The position numbers were made by a program, and so were the translations under genes. A DNA stretch of 64,000 bases from positions 37,376,950-37,440,949 of the forward strand of contig CM023454.1 in the NCBI GenBank assembly GCA_013339765.2. The letters are read 5' to 3'. Within the stretch, counting starts at the first letter, position 1. Each line of letters begins with the position of its first letter. Below, one piece after another: positions 10,905 to 23,299 of the stretch. The notes under the pieces are model-generated. The model had not been told where the DNA came from. It did no database searches and saw nothing but the letters and a program-made list of their open reading frames with translations. This DNA comes from Haemaphysalis longicornis. Taxonomy: Eukaryota; Arthropoda; Arachnida; Ixodida; Ixodidae.

Positions 10905-12402
10905 CTTGGAACATCGTTTTTTACTGTGTGCTTTTTGAGACGCCTTAAATGCTGCATCTGCGCGCCTTGGACCGCGATCATCTCGCCGTACTTGATGCTC
11001 AAATTGGTGAATGCCCTAACTCACGCAGCTTTGACTGCTCCAAGCAGCGAGCGCACGATGAGATCTTAACGGCGTCACTTTCTCGCCTTTTTGTTTAATT
11101 TATCGCACTGAAGCTTGTGATTTAGTCATTTAAGGAAATAAATTTTCAATGTTCCAACCGCCTACAGTGATTTGCGCGTTTGTAAACTACTAGTACGACG
11201 TTGCAGTTATCATTAATTAAAGATTGTAGCAGCCCCATGGAAATCAAAATAGCCAAACATTCGTCTCAGCACAGACAATTAGGAATTTCGAAGAAAAACA
11301 TTTCCTACAATGTAACCGGCGCCTCGAATGTCGAGTCGTTTAAAATGCACTTCGGCTGCATAGAACCTGACTCTCTCAGCACCTAACCAACGCCCTAAGC
11401 ATGACGCCCCGCAGTAAGATGTTCTCTAATAAAGTTTATCCAGCATCTGTAATATTCATGCTGTCGGTGCTGACATAAAAATCCATATATTTTGTGTGAA
11501 AGGGTTACAGCAAATAAGGTAATCTAAAATATCTTTCCTCAGTAATGAGGTCATACGTGCAATGGTTTGCATTTACATTGACCTGTTGTGGTTAATGGCA
11601 TCCTAAACTGGGTTTTCAAACTACAAATACAGCCTATGAACAGGCCAAAGTCATCAACCCTTGACGCAATGAAGGCTGCCCAACCTGAACAGCTGAGCAC
11701 AAAAAGGCAGCTAAGGATGCAGCGGTCTAGCATCTATTCCTGCATGCAGAAGTCGAAACACCCTCCCGTTAAAACGTACAGAATACTCGTTCTCGTCTGC
11801 CTATCTTGAAATCAAGGCACGTTGATATCTACATCCGCCTCGGGCAGATAAGATATTCTTGACATGCCACTAATCACCACTGCCTGCACTTGTGCTACTC
11901 AGGTGACAGAACAGTGCTCATTCGCGAAGCCATTTTCACTAATATCACGAATACCAGGGCTTTCCAAAAGAAAGGAGTGTTGGAGCCCAAAACTCGTTGC
12001 AGGTTGTGTCACAAGTTAGTCACCCCTCCCAATAGCTAGCATTGTAAGTCACTGCACCAATACAGTGGGCGCTTTTCTGCACTTTAGGGCTTCGTCAGCT
12101 TCGAGCATGCTTTTACTTGATGCTTGCGAAAAATTCACAGTGCACAGCCGAAAGCGAAACAAATTTGGACAAATACACCAGGGTGATACGACCAACAGTG
12201 GCTTGTGTTGATATAGTGATGTGGGATTGTAATGTTTCGCCGCGTGCAAAATCTTATTGATCGCATATTAAAGTTGACTTTTCAAAATCATTAGGAGCAA
12301 CCGGGGCACGGAAACGCGCTACGTTGCAATATGCGGGTAACATAGGCCAAGGATGGACGAAAACTCGTCAGGTGAGGGTGATTCAAAAATAAAATACAAA
12401 CA
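10905..12402. other. No recognised feature
   Basis: A stretch of roughly 1.5 kb between the SINE and the I element. A plus-strand open frame of 73 codons at 11588-11809 has no recognisable domain. No repeat structure was noticed. Confidence 0.55.
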
Positions 12403-12429
12403 GGCACGCGCATTGTCAATGTGATGATG

Positions 12430-15400
12430 ATGGTTCGGTTTTTTGACGCAAGGCCGACAAAGGAAAAATAGCGTCAAAGAAGGTTATTTAATGCTTGATG
12501 AGACTAAATACTAGGACTTGTGAGTGAAGTAGAGTCAAGCAATACAAAACACAATGAAGATGGCTAGTTTATAGGGCCAGGATAATTACACGTGATATGA
12601 CAAGAGCTGCAGAAATGTTACTTCCCCTTAACACTTAAGAACATGTTGAGTACAAGATATTGGTTCATCGGCTGAAACGTATGAGGGGTGCAGTAGAATG
12701 TGTCGTCGGTATAATTCAGGGAAATGTTTGTGTCGTGTTGTGTCAAGCGCCGTGCATGTGATTACCATGTAGACTACGGGTAGGCCCTTTCCACACCTCC
12801 TACACGTGGGTGCCGAATTTCCAGTGAGTAGGTGGGAGTGCGACGCATCTGTGTGGCCTATCCGCAGCCCAGCCAGGACGACTTCAGTGTATCTGGTGTG
12901 TCAGTCGGTTGCGTAGCGTCCCAATTGTGGTTTTATTACATGTAGTTTGTTGTCTGTTAGTTGACTCCAGTGTAATTGCCATGTGTTACTAAGCTGTCGT
13001 CTCTTTTCTGTATTTAGGTCGCTGTAAGGTACTCTTATTATGTCAACTGTGGTCATGAGAGCAGCAGCACCAGCCATTTGATCAGCGGTCTCATTGCCAG
13101 GGATCCCTTAGTGACCTGGTGCTCAGCATTTGGTTATTTTCAAATTTGAAGCATACGCAGTCATTACACCCTTTAAAAGATCATTAATCACATAATTTTT
13201 GGATGACCTTCCTGACGACATTGTCTGTAAAACGCTTAGGGAATCTGTGCACACGATGGACTTGGGAATTTTATGTTTGATGATGTGACTTGTGATCTGT
13301 AAGATGTCAGACGCTTCTGCCGTGTTAATGCTGTTATGAAAATTAATTGTTTTAGTAACGCTGAAATTGGGTCCGTGCGCTGCACAAGATACAATAGAAG
13401 AAGTTTTGGACGCGTCACTGAAGAATTCTGCGCACCTGTGCTTGTCATGCAGGAACAGGAAATGCTGCTAAATCGCACTCATCGGTACCCTATTTTTTCT
13501 ACTTGCGTGAATGACAGGTCGCGTGATATAGGACGTTGATGCCATGATGGAATAAAATTGTGGATGAGTTTCTTGTGCGTGTCTGACAGAGGGACCTTGA
13601 AAGCAGAAGCCTCCTCACTTACCCTGAGGGAGAAAGGTAAGGAGATAGATGGCCTGTTTAAAAAAATTGTGAATTTGACGTTTTGTTTATGGTAGAGTTA
13701 AAAGGATGATTGGTGAGGAATACGATCTTAAATGCATAGAGCAAGTCAATATACTCCCGCTGATGCTTTAGGCACAATTTGTCACACCCGACATAGCGAC
13801 TCTCGACAGGGCTAGTACGGAAAGAGCCGCATGAGAGGCGCAGGCCAAGATGGAGCTCTGGGTCGAGTATTTTAAGGGCTGTTTTTGTGGCTGACCTATA
13901 GACGACACTACCGTAGTCATACCGAGACCCCTCCAAGGCTGTGTAAAAGCGCAGGAGGTGTTGTTTGTCGGCATCATATTATTGGTGTGAGATGACCCTA
14001 AGAATTTTCATTGTTTTCAAGCACTTAAATTTGAGCTGTTTGATATGAGGCATGAATGTAAGCTTTTTATCGAATAAAATACCTAAAACGTGAGCTGCTT
14101 GTTCACAGGAATCGGCACGTTCTCAAGAGTGATGTCTGGGTGCGGGTGAACCCCACGCCTCCTGGTTAACACAACACAAGAACTTTTTTCTGGGGTTCAG
14201 TTTACAACCATTCTTGTCAGCCCAGCCGGTAAGTCTCTTGACGCCCAGCTTGACTTGACGTTCGCATATTGACATAATACACGATTTAAAGAAAATCTGA
14301 ACATCGTGTACATACATGGAATAAGAGATTGTAGGTGGCAATGCCTTCCCAAGAGAGGTCATCTTTTATATGAAGAGATTGCAGCTCAACACACCACCTA
14401 GTGGCACACAATTTTCTTGCTCGTAAACCCTTGAGAGTGCACCACCGACTCTCACTCGAAACGTTCTTTCTGACAAGTAACTAAGAAGGGTGTTTAACAT
14501 GTTACCCGAGACCGAATGACTTGAGGTCGCTAAGAATCCCGTAGCGCCAAGCGGTGGCGTAGGCCTTCTGGAGGTAGATAAACACAGTTACACAATACTG
14601 TTTATGAAGGACGGCATCCTTTATATACGATTCAAGAGTTACGAGTTCATCGTTCGTATATCGCCCGGCCCTGAAGCCTGCCTGGCAGCTCTTCAGAACA
14701 CCGTTGTACACCAAGAAGTACACGAGACTTCTGTTGATCATCTTCGCGAGAAGCTTGCACAGGTAGCTGATCAGGGCAATGGGTATCTATCTAGGACGAG
14801 AGGAAGGGTCCTTCCCTCCTTTCAAGAACGCTACAACTATGGCCTCCCTCCAAGACTTTGGAATGTGCTCCGAAAGAATTATCTTGCAAAGGTGAAGGAG
14901 TGTAACAACGGTGTCTGCGTGTAAGTGCTGTATCTTGTATATGTGATCTTGACTGGACCTGCAGCTGAGGGTTTACAGGTAGTCAGAGCACCACTCAGCT
15001 CATAAAGAGATAACTCGGTGTTATAAGACGTGGTTGATCTGTCGTTGTCATGTAAAGGCTTGTTTTCGGCTTAGAGTTGGTGTTAAATGAAAGTGTTTGT
15101 GCAGCGTGCTGAACTACACCCAGGTTGGAAGTGTTGTGCAAGTGTGTCAGCCTGGTCTTCAAGTGTGTCCCCTGTTGTGCTGCCAGAGGCAGGCTGTGTG
15201 TCTGTTGTCCTTTGAGTTTGCGTATTCTTGTCCAGACTTTCCGAGTGTCGGTGTATGAGTTAATGGATGTTATGAATGAGCGCCAACTCTCTCGTTTTGC
15301 CTCACGGCGCATAGGTTTCACGAACGCCTTGGTCCGTTTAACAACCTTAGGTTACCCGACGTATGGTACCAGCGAAGAATACCCCACGCCTTGTTCTGGG

Positions 15401-16430
15401 CCTCTCGCGCCCGACTACAGTCATCATTCCACCACGGCCTCCTCTGATTACGCGGGGCACCAAAGGAGTGGGGAATGGACTTTTTGGCGGCGTCGAGGAT
15501 GTGCGCCGCGAGCAGTTGGGTATCTTCTTCAACGTCTAGGTGTCCTAAGAGTGTGTGGTGTAGCTTGGATGTCTCTGTAAATGCATTCCAGTAAGCTATT
15601 GCTTCATTGAACCTGTTTGGGAAGATGGACTGCATGGGCCTTTACCTATATATGTTAGAGAGGTGGGAAGTGGTCACTACCATTAGGGTCCGTGCCAACG
15701 CCCCACTCAAGACATGGAAAGAGAACTGCAGAGCCAATAGCCAATTCAATATGTGAGTACGTGTTGTGTTCAAAGGTATAGTATGTAGGCTGTTTTTTGT
15801 AGATGAGGCATGCTCCTGAAGATATAAGAAATTTCTCTTTCAGGCAACTTCGGGCATCCGTTCTGGACGAGCCCCAAAGGAAATTGTGAGCGTTAAGGTC
15901 GCCTGTTAGGGTGTATGTTTCGGGCAACTGATCGACCAGCACCTCGAATTCAGAGCTCGAAAGTGCAAGATCAGGAGGAATGTCTATGAAGCATACCGTT
16001 ATCAACCGATTAAATAATATTGTTCTAATTGCTACAGCCTCAAGGACAGTGTTCAGAGTGACAGAGAAGCATTCTAAGGATTTCCGGGCAATTATGGCCA
16101 CACCTCCACAAGAGATTGTGCAGCCATCCCTGTGCTTTCTGTGTACCAGGTAGCACTTCAAGAAATTTGTGTGTGTGGAATTCAGACGTGTTTCCTAAAC
16201 ACGCATTACACTTGGCTGATTAGGATGCAGGATCTCGCACACGTCGTCAAGACTATTAAGAAGGCCTCTGCAGTTCCATTGAGCAATATTTTCTCATCCA
16301 ATTATGATGTGTTAGAGCTACTGGAATATGAATATTTATGTAAGGTTGTTCGGGGTTTGCACTGTTGGGAGGGATTTGTTTCCTTCTCTGGAGGTTTAAA
16401 TGGAGAGACGCGATCCTTCCACTGCTAAGC
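12430..16430 (-). pseudogene. I-element ORF2: endonuclease, RT and RNase H remnant
   Basis: Endonuclease: GGVAIIARKSLECF, TLTGDLNAHNFLWGS and GSDHFP (15655-16160). Linker: PWWNDDCSRAREAQNKAW (about 15430). RT: QAGFRAGRYTNDELVTLES (about 14680), a motif A reading FIYLQKAYATAW with both usual acidic positions lost, and MYVHDVQIFF at about 14300-14321, where the YVDD box has His for Asp. Then LKILDPELHLGLRLSCGSFR (about 13850). RNase H: VCTDSLSVLQTM (about 13219-13260) and PGNETADQMAGA (about 13075-13110). C-terminus: LRIGHTDASHSHLL with a CRRCG zinc-like motif. At least three frames are needed to read it. It would have supplied cleavage, target-primed synthesis and RNA removal. Confidence 0.82.
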
Positions 16431-16459
16431 AGACAGTAACCGTGCCACATCCATCTCAT

Positions 16460-17700
16460 CATCACATTTGTGGGGAATACCGGGCGGAGTTGGCCCCTTC
16501 TACTTGGCAACCTTCGTTTGAGCCGCGACCGCCCAGGGCGTCAGGAGAGCCCCGGGTGGCAGAGGCGGTGCATCGGGGCTGGGAGCTGCCGCGGGTGCCT
16601 CCGTCTCCATCTCCTCCGCCCTTCGACTGGGCTTTGGGCCGATGGAGGGGAGGAAACAATTGGTGCAGCGGCATCGCCACCTGACGTGGATGCCAGCACA
16701 GCCTCGGCTGGCTCAGCGAGCGGTGAGGAGGCGGGATGGGCTGCCTGAGGTAACCCAGGATGTTGGCGGAGGCGGGACCAAGTCCGACTCTCGGTACTGG
16801 GTCCCCGCCGAAACCAGACGCTGCTCTACCCCCCGGCGAGCTGCGTCGGCGTACCTCCCCAGGGGGAAAGAGGCGAACCTCGCGCCTCCCGGAAGATGAT
16901 GTTTTCGGCGACTTTGATGTTGATGATTTTCTTTTCGAGTTTGAATGACTCGCAGGCTCGCGAATACGCACCTTGCGGTTCTTGGCAGTTCACACAAAGC
17001 AATTGATTTGATGGACAGTTAGGAGATGGTTGACCTTTTTGCACACACTTGGCGCATATTACTTGGCCCCGACACGAGTTGGTACCATGCCCGAACAGTT
17101 GGCACTTGTAACAGCGTCGCGGATTGGGAATGTACGCTCGGGCGAACCACGAGATGAAGCCTGCTTTAATGGAAGTGTGGAGATTTTGAAAGTCAAGATT
17201 ATATGCTTTGTTGGGATTTCTGGTTTATCTCGTCTGATGGTGATGCGCCTCACTGCAGTTACACCCTGATCTTTCAGGCCTTCCAACTTCGGTCTCATTC
17301 AATAAATCTGTCTCAGAAATAACACCCTGAGAGCGGTTGAGGCCACGATGGGGTGTGACTCTGATGGCCAGATATGCCATGCAGTTTTGGGTCAGGAGGT
17401 TAGTGGCTTGTTGCGGTGTCTTGACATTGACTAAGATCTCACTGCGACGGATGTTTCTTAGCATCGAACGATTTTCCGAGGATGCCTTGAACAGTGATTT
17501 AGTAATCATGAATACGGACTTCAACGAAACAAATGTTAGTTTTGTCAACTGCCTCGATAAGCAGGAATAGAGGATAGTTGTCAAGTTTTGGGTGGTTGAT
17601 GGCTGCAAGGTGTGGAAAAGATGCTTCGGTGCAGACGCATTTGAGGGTCCGATCATGGTTGGAGGGGGCTTTTCGATTTACCATATGGCATAGCATAAAA
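16460..17700 (-). pseudogene. I-element ORF1 (gag-like, CCHC knuckles) remnant
   Basis: The reading starts near 17660 and passes an N-terminal region into a zinc-knuckle cluster. The first knuckle, CYKCQLFGHGTNSC (17072-17113), is a canonical CX2CX4HX4C. The second, CAKCVQKGQPSPNC, has Gln in place of His. The third, CVNCQEPQGAYSRAC, is degenerate. The tail at 16460-16900 is arginine-, serine- and proline-rich. This is the standard architecture of the RNA-binding ORF1 protein of I and Jockey elements. Frame changes between the N-terminal segment and the knuckles show inactivation. Confidence 0.75.
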
Positions 17701-17966
17701 GCAGGGAGAAGAGTTTTTTTTTGTCAGCCTTACCCTGATAGCTAAAGAGGTCCCAGGGCTCCCTGGCTGGTAGACAGACAGAGAACCCATCCGCCGGAGC
17801 TTGACTTTGGCTCCCACAGACACCGTCTGAGGTTTCTACACTTCATCTTAAAACTCCTAGCCACGGTAGAGAACAGTGTGAGTATGGGGTCTCGGTGTCC
17901 GCGCTATTGCCAGTACCGTCACCAAGACAGCTCAAGGTGCCCCGTGCGGGGCACGCGCCTTGTCAA

Positions 17967-18469
17967 AAACAAATGAGCAAATAAAGAAGTTTCGGAACCT
18001 CTACAGGACCCTTGTTCATATTGAGAGGTTGTGAAAGGGCGTAACTAAGTTTGGTTGCGCGCAGATTGCCCATGTATATCTAGTCGAGATTAATGCGCTA
18101 CAGTGTAATCTTGATTTAGTTGTTTGAATATGCACTGCTTTCAAAAGTAGTCTATCATTGGGCTCTTCTGTGACGCGAATATGCTTGAGGTGTTCCAATC
18201 GATAATGTGCTTAGTAGTCAGTTATTGATCCGTCAAGGCAATCAGGCTAGAATTGCCTTTTTTGACATCGTTCTGGTGATGTTAAATTCTTCTTTTAATA
18301 TTTCCAGTTTCACTCATGCAGGATGCGCCGCAATCATTGCAGGTGTTTTGTAGACATCTCCGGGGAATATTTACGTTTATAAAGGCTCGTTCATGTGCAC
18401 CAGCTCCTGCTTGAGACTGTTCGTTGAGACATGTGCAATTTTATTCACCTTGCCAACCTCCGTTCACTG
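17967..18469. other. No recognised feature
   Basis: About 500 bp between the I-element 5' target duplication and the Penelope fragment. Only short open frames are present. Confidence 0.5.
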
Positions 18470-18960
18470 ATACCTTGTGTTAAGTGGACGGCAGCCCGCT
18501 CATGCCCGTCTTTTGTCGGGCTTTAGACCAATTAACTGAAGGCCGCCATTTTTGCATCTTGTGATGCCGTAAAGGGTACCTGTTGCTGCGAATGTCCTTT
18601 CTTAACATGGCTTGTTCTTGTTTGCGTAGTCGTGCCTCATAGCAGATTCCTAATGGGCATGAAAAGGGTGCAGCGATGACGGAGCAATTTTGGCCTATCG
18701 TATACGCAGAGTCGAAGCTGATGTATCTACCCGTGTGGGTCGGCTTCCAATACACACTGATTATAAATCAGTTGGCCGACCGTCTTGCAAGTACGTCTAT
18801 GAAGAAAATCTGTCCATTATTTGCGGGTATTGTTCTGGGGCGCATGATCGTTCAGACGTCTTAGTAAGACACCATCAAGCTTTAGTGGTCTGGGTAGATA
18901 TGTCACGTATGTGTCTGCATTGGTGTGAAGGGGAAACAGGGTGTATTTTTTTATTTTCTA
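18470..18960 (-). pseudogene. Penelope-like element RT fragment
   Basis: The minus strand reads NNGQIFFIDVLARRSAN, one stop, then SVYWKPTHTGRYISFDSAYT (about 18680-18750) and a downstream arginine/lysine-rich helix region to about 18480. The pattern 'FLDVLV...TSVYRKPTHTGRYLHFDS' is diagnostic of the palm/thumb boundary of Penelope-like reverse transcriptases. The polymerase active site and the GIY-YIG endonuclease are absent here, so only a middle piece survives. An in-frame stop in the conserved region confirms decay. Confidence 0.75.
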
Positions 18961-20400
18961 GAGTAATATTCTATACACAATGTGCGTGTATTCAGCTACA
19001 TATGCCCTGAAACCGTCCACACATTCACAGAAAATTTTCAGCTTCAACAGGTTGTTATGAAAAGCTTCTTTGTGAACGGAAACGTGTCCTACCTAAAAGC
19101 ACAGAAACCTGGAATTAAAACCCTGACATTTTTAAATGGCAAACTCACTTTTTTTAAATCTTCTCTGCCAAGTGTTAGGCATTACATCGTACGGAAAACA
19201 AACATATCATGATACCCACCGACAAGGCAAGATAAAAAAGCACCACTAAATATTAAACACGAAATTGTACCTAAATTTGCGTTACTTTTAAAAACATATA
19301 TACTCTTCAATTGCTCCACTCGACTCCTGTTTGCCCATACCTTTGTGCGCTTGGCAGACAGCAAGCTCTGGTATAATAAACTAAGTTAAGTCAAACTATT
19401 TGCTTCAAATAATCGGCTTGCTTTTCGGCATTTATTCTTGCGCAACTTCCTCAACCAACAGAGAATTTTTAAAGGCTGCTACAACATCACACCATGATAC
19501 CACAGCCAAATATCAAGAATAGGAATTCAACTTGAAAGCGGTATGCCAGGTTCCCCAGGAAAAGCAGTTGCTCAACTTGATCAGCCGTTAGGTCCCTCAG
19601 TATGTATGCTTTTATCTCTGCGGTACAACGTGCATGGTTCAGAAAATGCCTATGCAGCTAGGTGGTGGTGATATTACCCAATAAGGTGGAGTTAAGTGAA
19701 CGAACTGTTTTTAAAAGCAATTTATGAGTGCGTGCCAAGACCCTTATTGGCGACTGAAATATTTAAATCGTAGAAGAAATGAAACCCACCTATACTATGT
19801 CGTTTTATGTCGTTAACCTACCCTAGTCCATCAGCGGGAGCATACGTTTTGCTACATCTTCCTTGTAATCGACGATGGATTTTAGCAGGGAACGAGGCAT
19901 GATAGAAGCGTTGCCACGTTGTGTCCTGTGTAAAGTGAAGAAAAAATGACTGTTTCCAAGGGCTGGTTGGGCGTTGCGCCAAGGGGTCAGAGTTACGGTT
20001 TTTTGCACTGTAGAAGCCTGCGAAGCCATAGTGCACGCAGACATCGGGACTGGGAATGCGTTAGTTGGTAAGTTTCTTAGTCGCAATACGTGGGCACGAC
20101 GGTAGGAGGAAAATGGAAGGCAAGTCAACTATTTGCTGTGAGTGTAATAACCTATCGGGCGGTTATAGTGGGGTGCTGGAGATATTGAAGTGCTGACGTG
20201 GGGAGACGTCCACTAGATGTTTTATTGTGACATCGCTTAGAAGTGTCAAGTGACGGTGACCTAAGAGAGCGCAGATGTCTTCAAGGGAAAACTGATGCGT
20301 AGAAAAGGACGGCTTCCACAGAGGGTTCGGGATGCTTAGTTGGCTCAAGAGGGAAACATCCTACATTTGTAACGGGCAAGTTCTGTCCGTCCAGCAACTA
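18961..20400. other. No recognised feature
   Basis: About 1.4 kb. Minus-strand frames of 101 codons (19823-20128) and 61 codons (20163-20348) show no domain I recognise. The sequence directly precedes the LINE at 20405 and could hold its decayed 5' part. Confidence 0.5.
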
Positions 20401-20404
20401 TACA

Positions 20405-22445
20405 TGCAACAGTGAATGAGGATCAGCCTAGGCCTGATATGCACATCCTTATACTCTTGGCAGAGCAGCGCCTAGCAGAGCTGCATGCTAATCGCCACAC
20501 GACAGCAACTCTACCCCCGTGCCACGGCAAACCGAATTGCAGCACAAGCTCGACGCTACGAAAAGCTGTTGTCACGACGGCCATGGCATGGCTGGTTCGC
20601 TCATATTGGCTCTGGTGCTGGAAACAAGGCCCTATGGCGAACCTTCCACGCCATTGAGCAGGTTGGCAGCGTGATTGACCCATCAGCTAGCATTCGCCTG
20701 GATCTCAAAATCTGCGCAGAGCAGTTTGCGGACAGAGCGGCTCGGGGTGTCTTGCCAAACTACCGACAACCTCCGGTAACCCCTCCCTCTGTTGACTTAT
20801 CGGACATCTCAGGAATGAATGACCAAGTTACAGTGGCCGAGCTCATCCCCGCCATTGAAGAATATAATGCGCGCTATTCTCCAGAATATGATGAAATCCC
20901 GTATGAGCTATGCAAGAAGTGGCAGGGGGTGGTCTTGGAAGCACTAGTCTACTCGTTGAGTGATGTTTGGGGTAAAGGTGTCATTCCACCCCAGTTGAAA
21001 AACTCAGTGGTAGTGCCAGTCTCCACGCAGGAAAAACCTCCCGCTGGTATTATTGCACTTCGACCGATTTTCTTGACACCTGCAATATGCAAAATATTTT
21101 AACAAATATTGACCACTTCATTATCCTGGTGGCTGGAGACAGCAGAAAATACTATCCAGCTCAGATAAGATTCACACAGCACCTGAATACCGAAGACGGC
21201 CTGTTTGTTCTGGCTGACGATATTTTGCATGTTTCACCGCACAGCCACCTTGTGCGAACTGTGGTGTCTACCGACATTGGTAAGGCTTAATTACAAGGTA
21301 GAATGCAAAACAATACCTAAGAAACATGGAGTTTTTGGAGCTTTCACTACATGTCACCAAAGTGGTACACGTCTTCATGTGCTCAAGAGCGCTTTCAATA
21401 CGAGTGGACAGAAAGCCTGTTGGCCTGTTCGAATTGAACCGTGGGATATCGCAAGGTTCTGTGCTAGCGCCTCTACTGTTAAACGTCGCGTTTGCAACAT
21501 TGCACGGAAGCTACAAGACATCGCTTGTGCGAACTTTCTCACCTTCGCGGACAAGGTCACGCTGTGGTCTACAAACCGAGACTTTGGCTTGACAGTGTCG
21601 TCATCTGCAGCAAGCCCTGAATGTTTTCCTTCCCTTTGCGCAATCAGCCGCCCTGGAAATTTCAGCTGAGAAGTCTGGCTACGTACAAACGGCTAATAAG
21701 GCGGGCTTCCAAGGGTAACGGTCTACTTAAGATTGGTTCAGCCACAGTACCAGCCAAGAAAAAGCTATGGGTGCTCGGACTTCAAAACCACCAGTCAGGT
21801 TCGGGTATTCAGTTGCTCCGAAAGGCACGGAAAGAATCCTTGACGACCTTGCACTTCATCCAGCTGATTGCAACTCGGAGATGAGGAGCCCGTTCGTATG
21901 TAGCTCGGAGACTTGAACGCGCTGTTCTACAGCTGCGCAGACTCTACCAGGCACAGTTTCACAGACAGACAGCGCAACAACTGGTGCGGCTTGAGGCTAT
22001 CAACAGAGAGGCTATGCGTACCATCTCGGCACTTCGTCGTCACTTTCCGATTCCTATTTTACAGTAGCACTGCCATAGCGGACAATCTTTTGAAGTCTCC
22101 TGCGCCACCTGAATTTGAGACAACCCCTAGCCCTTTTGCAATGATCCACGCTCCCGACTTTCAGCCACGAAATCTCTCCTGACAAGGGACACACGTGCCC
22201 CTGTTTTTGCTCCCTACCGCCTAATCTTTCCCAGGTGGAGGAAGTTCCTCTGAGGAGGCTTCGGCCTGGGGTGGCTCTCACACCTTCCCTCACCTGAACT
22301 CGGGGACGCGCACCAGAAGACCCAGAAACATGTTCCAAGTGTCCGGCTTCGTCCGATGAAGCGGATGTCATCTCTTGTGGACATGTACACGAACCAGAAT
22401 AGCTCGGGACAGTGCGTTAAGAGGGGTTGATATTTGGTGGAATAA
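20405..22445 (+). pseudogene. R1/I-like LINE remnant (linker, RT, C-terminus)
   Basis: Reads left to right through several frames. The linker at 20412-20760 includes ARRYEKLLSR. The RT start at 20800-21102 reads YELCKKWQGVVLEALVYSLS and QLKNSVVVPV, then LRPIFLTPAICKIF. QIRFTQHLNTEDGLFVLADD spans about 21160-21230. GISQGSVLAPLLLNVAF (about 21440-21490) is the RT 'PQGSxLSP' motif. LTFADKVTLWSTN (about 21535-21575) is the catalytic box with the second Asp replaced by Lys. A helical C-terminus, ARRLERAVLQLRRLYQAQF, lies near 21900-21960. No endonuclease was recognised upstream. Several frameshifts and a lost catalytic residue make it non-functional. The clade call is tentative. Confidence 0.7.
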
Positions 22446-23299
22446 ACCGAGGACCCAATCCGTTGGGTGCGCGAAAACCGCAACTGCAGTTAGCTACTGA
22501 ACGTTTTACACGAGACCGGACTCCATGCCGACCTTTAGACTTGTGCAGTGTCATCAGCTTCCTGACTACGTGCGCTTTTGTACCGCTTCTATTCCTTCGA
22601 CGTAAGGTCTTCTCTTTTCTTCATATGCCGGATGGCCAACATTCAAACTAAAAATATGCAACTGCCGCGTTTAAAATTCATACGGGTGTGTTGAGGTCGA
22701 GCGTAGACGCATGCACTAAAGCTGTACCGGAGAAGTTGTCCTTAATGCGAACGTTAGGGTCGCAGCAACTGGCACGTAAAGGAATGAGTAATGTATTAGT
22801 AATGGGGACTTATCTGCAGCGAATAGGATTCACTTCATGCTCACGACCTTCCCTTGTTGACTGTATGGTTGTAGATTCACGAATTTTATAACCCTTGTAG
22901 ACTGCTACGGTTGCGGATTCACGACTTCTATAAGTGTAGTTATTTTATATGCCTCAGGCTTGACGTCGGAGATTGTAGTGGGGCCTGTGAAGACAAAAAA
23001 ATACGCAAAAAAAGATGGAAACACGTTAGTTTATTCTTTTCCTAGATAACGGTTGTCTTCGAAAAAAGGTGCCAAGCAGGTCGTTGTGATAGAGCAAGCT
23101 CTCTTGTATTTTTTGTTTTCCTTGAACTCTATATCAGGTTAGCAGAATATATTCTGTAAGGAATCGACACTTTTGCTTTTGTCTCGGCCTTGTCGAAGGG
23201 CTTTGTTTGCTGCCACAGGCCGGCGCCTAAATAATCCGCCGTAGTGAAGGTAATGCGTTTCATCTGACTTCTTTTATAACTTCGCTAATTGTTTTGCTA
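22446..23299. other. Unassigned, with a short direct duplication
   Basis: No gene recognised. Two related segments of about 43 bp lie side by side at roughly 22856-22938 (TTGACTGTATGGTTGTAGATT then TAGACTGCTACGGTTGCGGATT, each followed by CACGA...TATAA). The remainder shows no structure I can name. Confidence 0.5.

Larger units (their letters stand above)
12420..17949 (-). mobile_element. Full-length, inactive I-clade LINE
   Basis: A 5.5-kb non-LTR retrotransposon on the minus strand, complete between target duplications. Domain order from its 5' end: untranslated leader (17949 to about 17700); ORF1 with CCHC knuckles; ORF2 with APE endonuclease (about 16240-15655), linker, reverse transcriptase (about 14990-14000), a C-terminal region, RNase H (about 13560-13070) and the LRIGHT...CRRCG region (about 12870-12780). 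The 3' end is a short CAT-triplet tail. An RNase H domain after RT is a hallmark of the I group. Frameshifts, stops and catalytic losses throughout mean it cannot move itself. Confidence 0.85.
12403..17966. repeat. 17-bp target-site duplication around the I element
   Basis: GGCACGCGCATTGTCAA at 12403-12419 and GGCACGCGCCTTGTCAA at 17950-17966 differ at one base and flank the LINE exactly. The left copy abuts the element's CATCATCATCACA tail (minus strand), and the right copy abuts its 5' end. This fixes both ends of the insertion. Confidence 0.85.

Noticed and set aside
15125..15580. 151-codon plus-strand open frame
   Set aside because: It is antisense to the linker and endonuclease region of the minus-strand I element, whose motifs (PWWNDDCSRAREAQ) explain the sequence.
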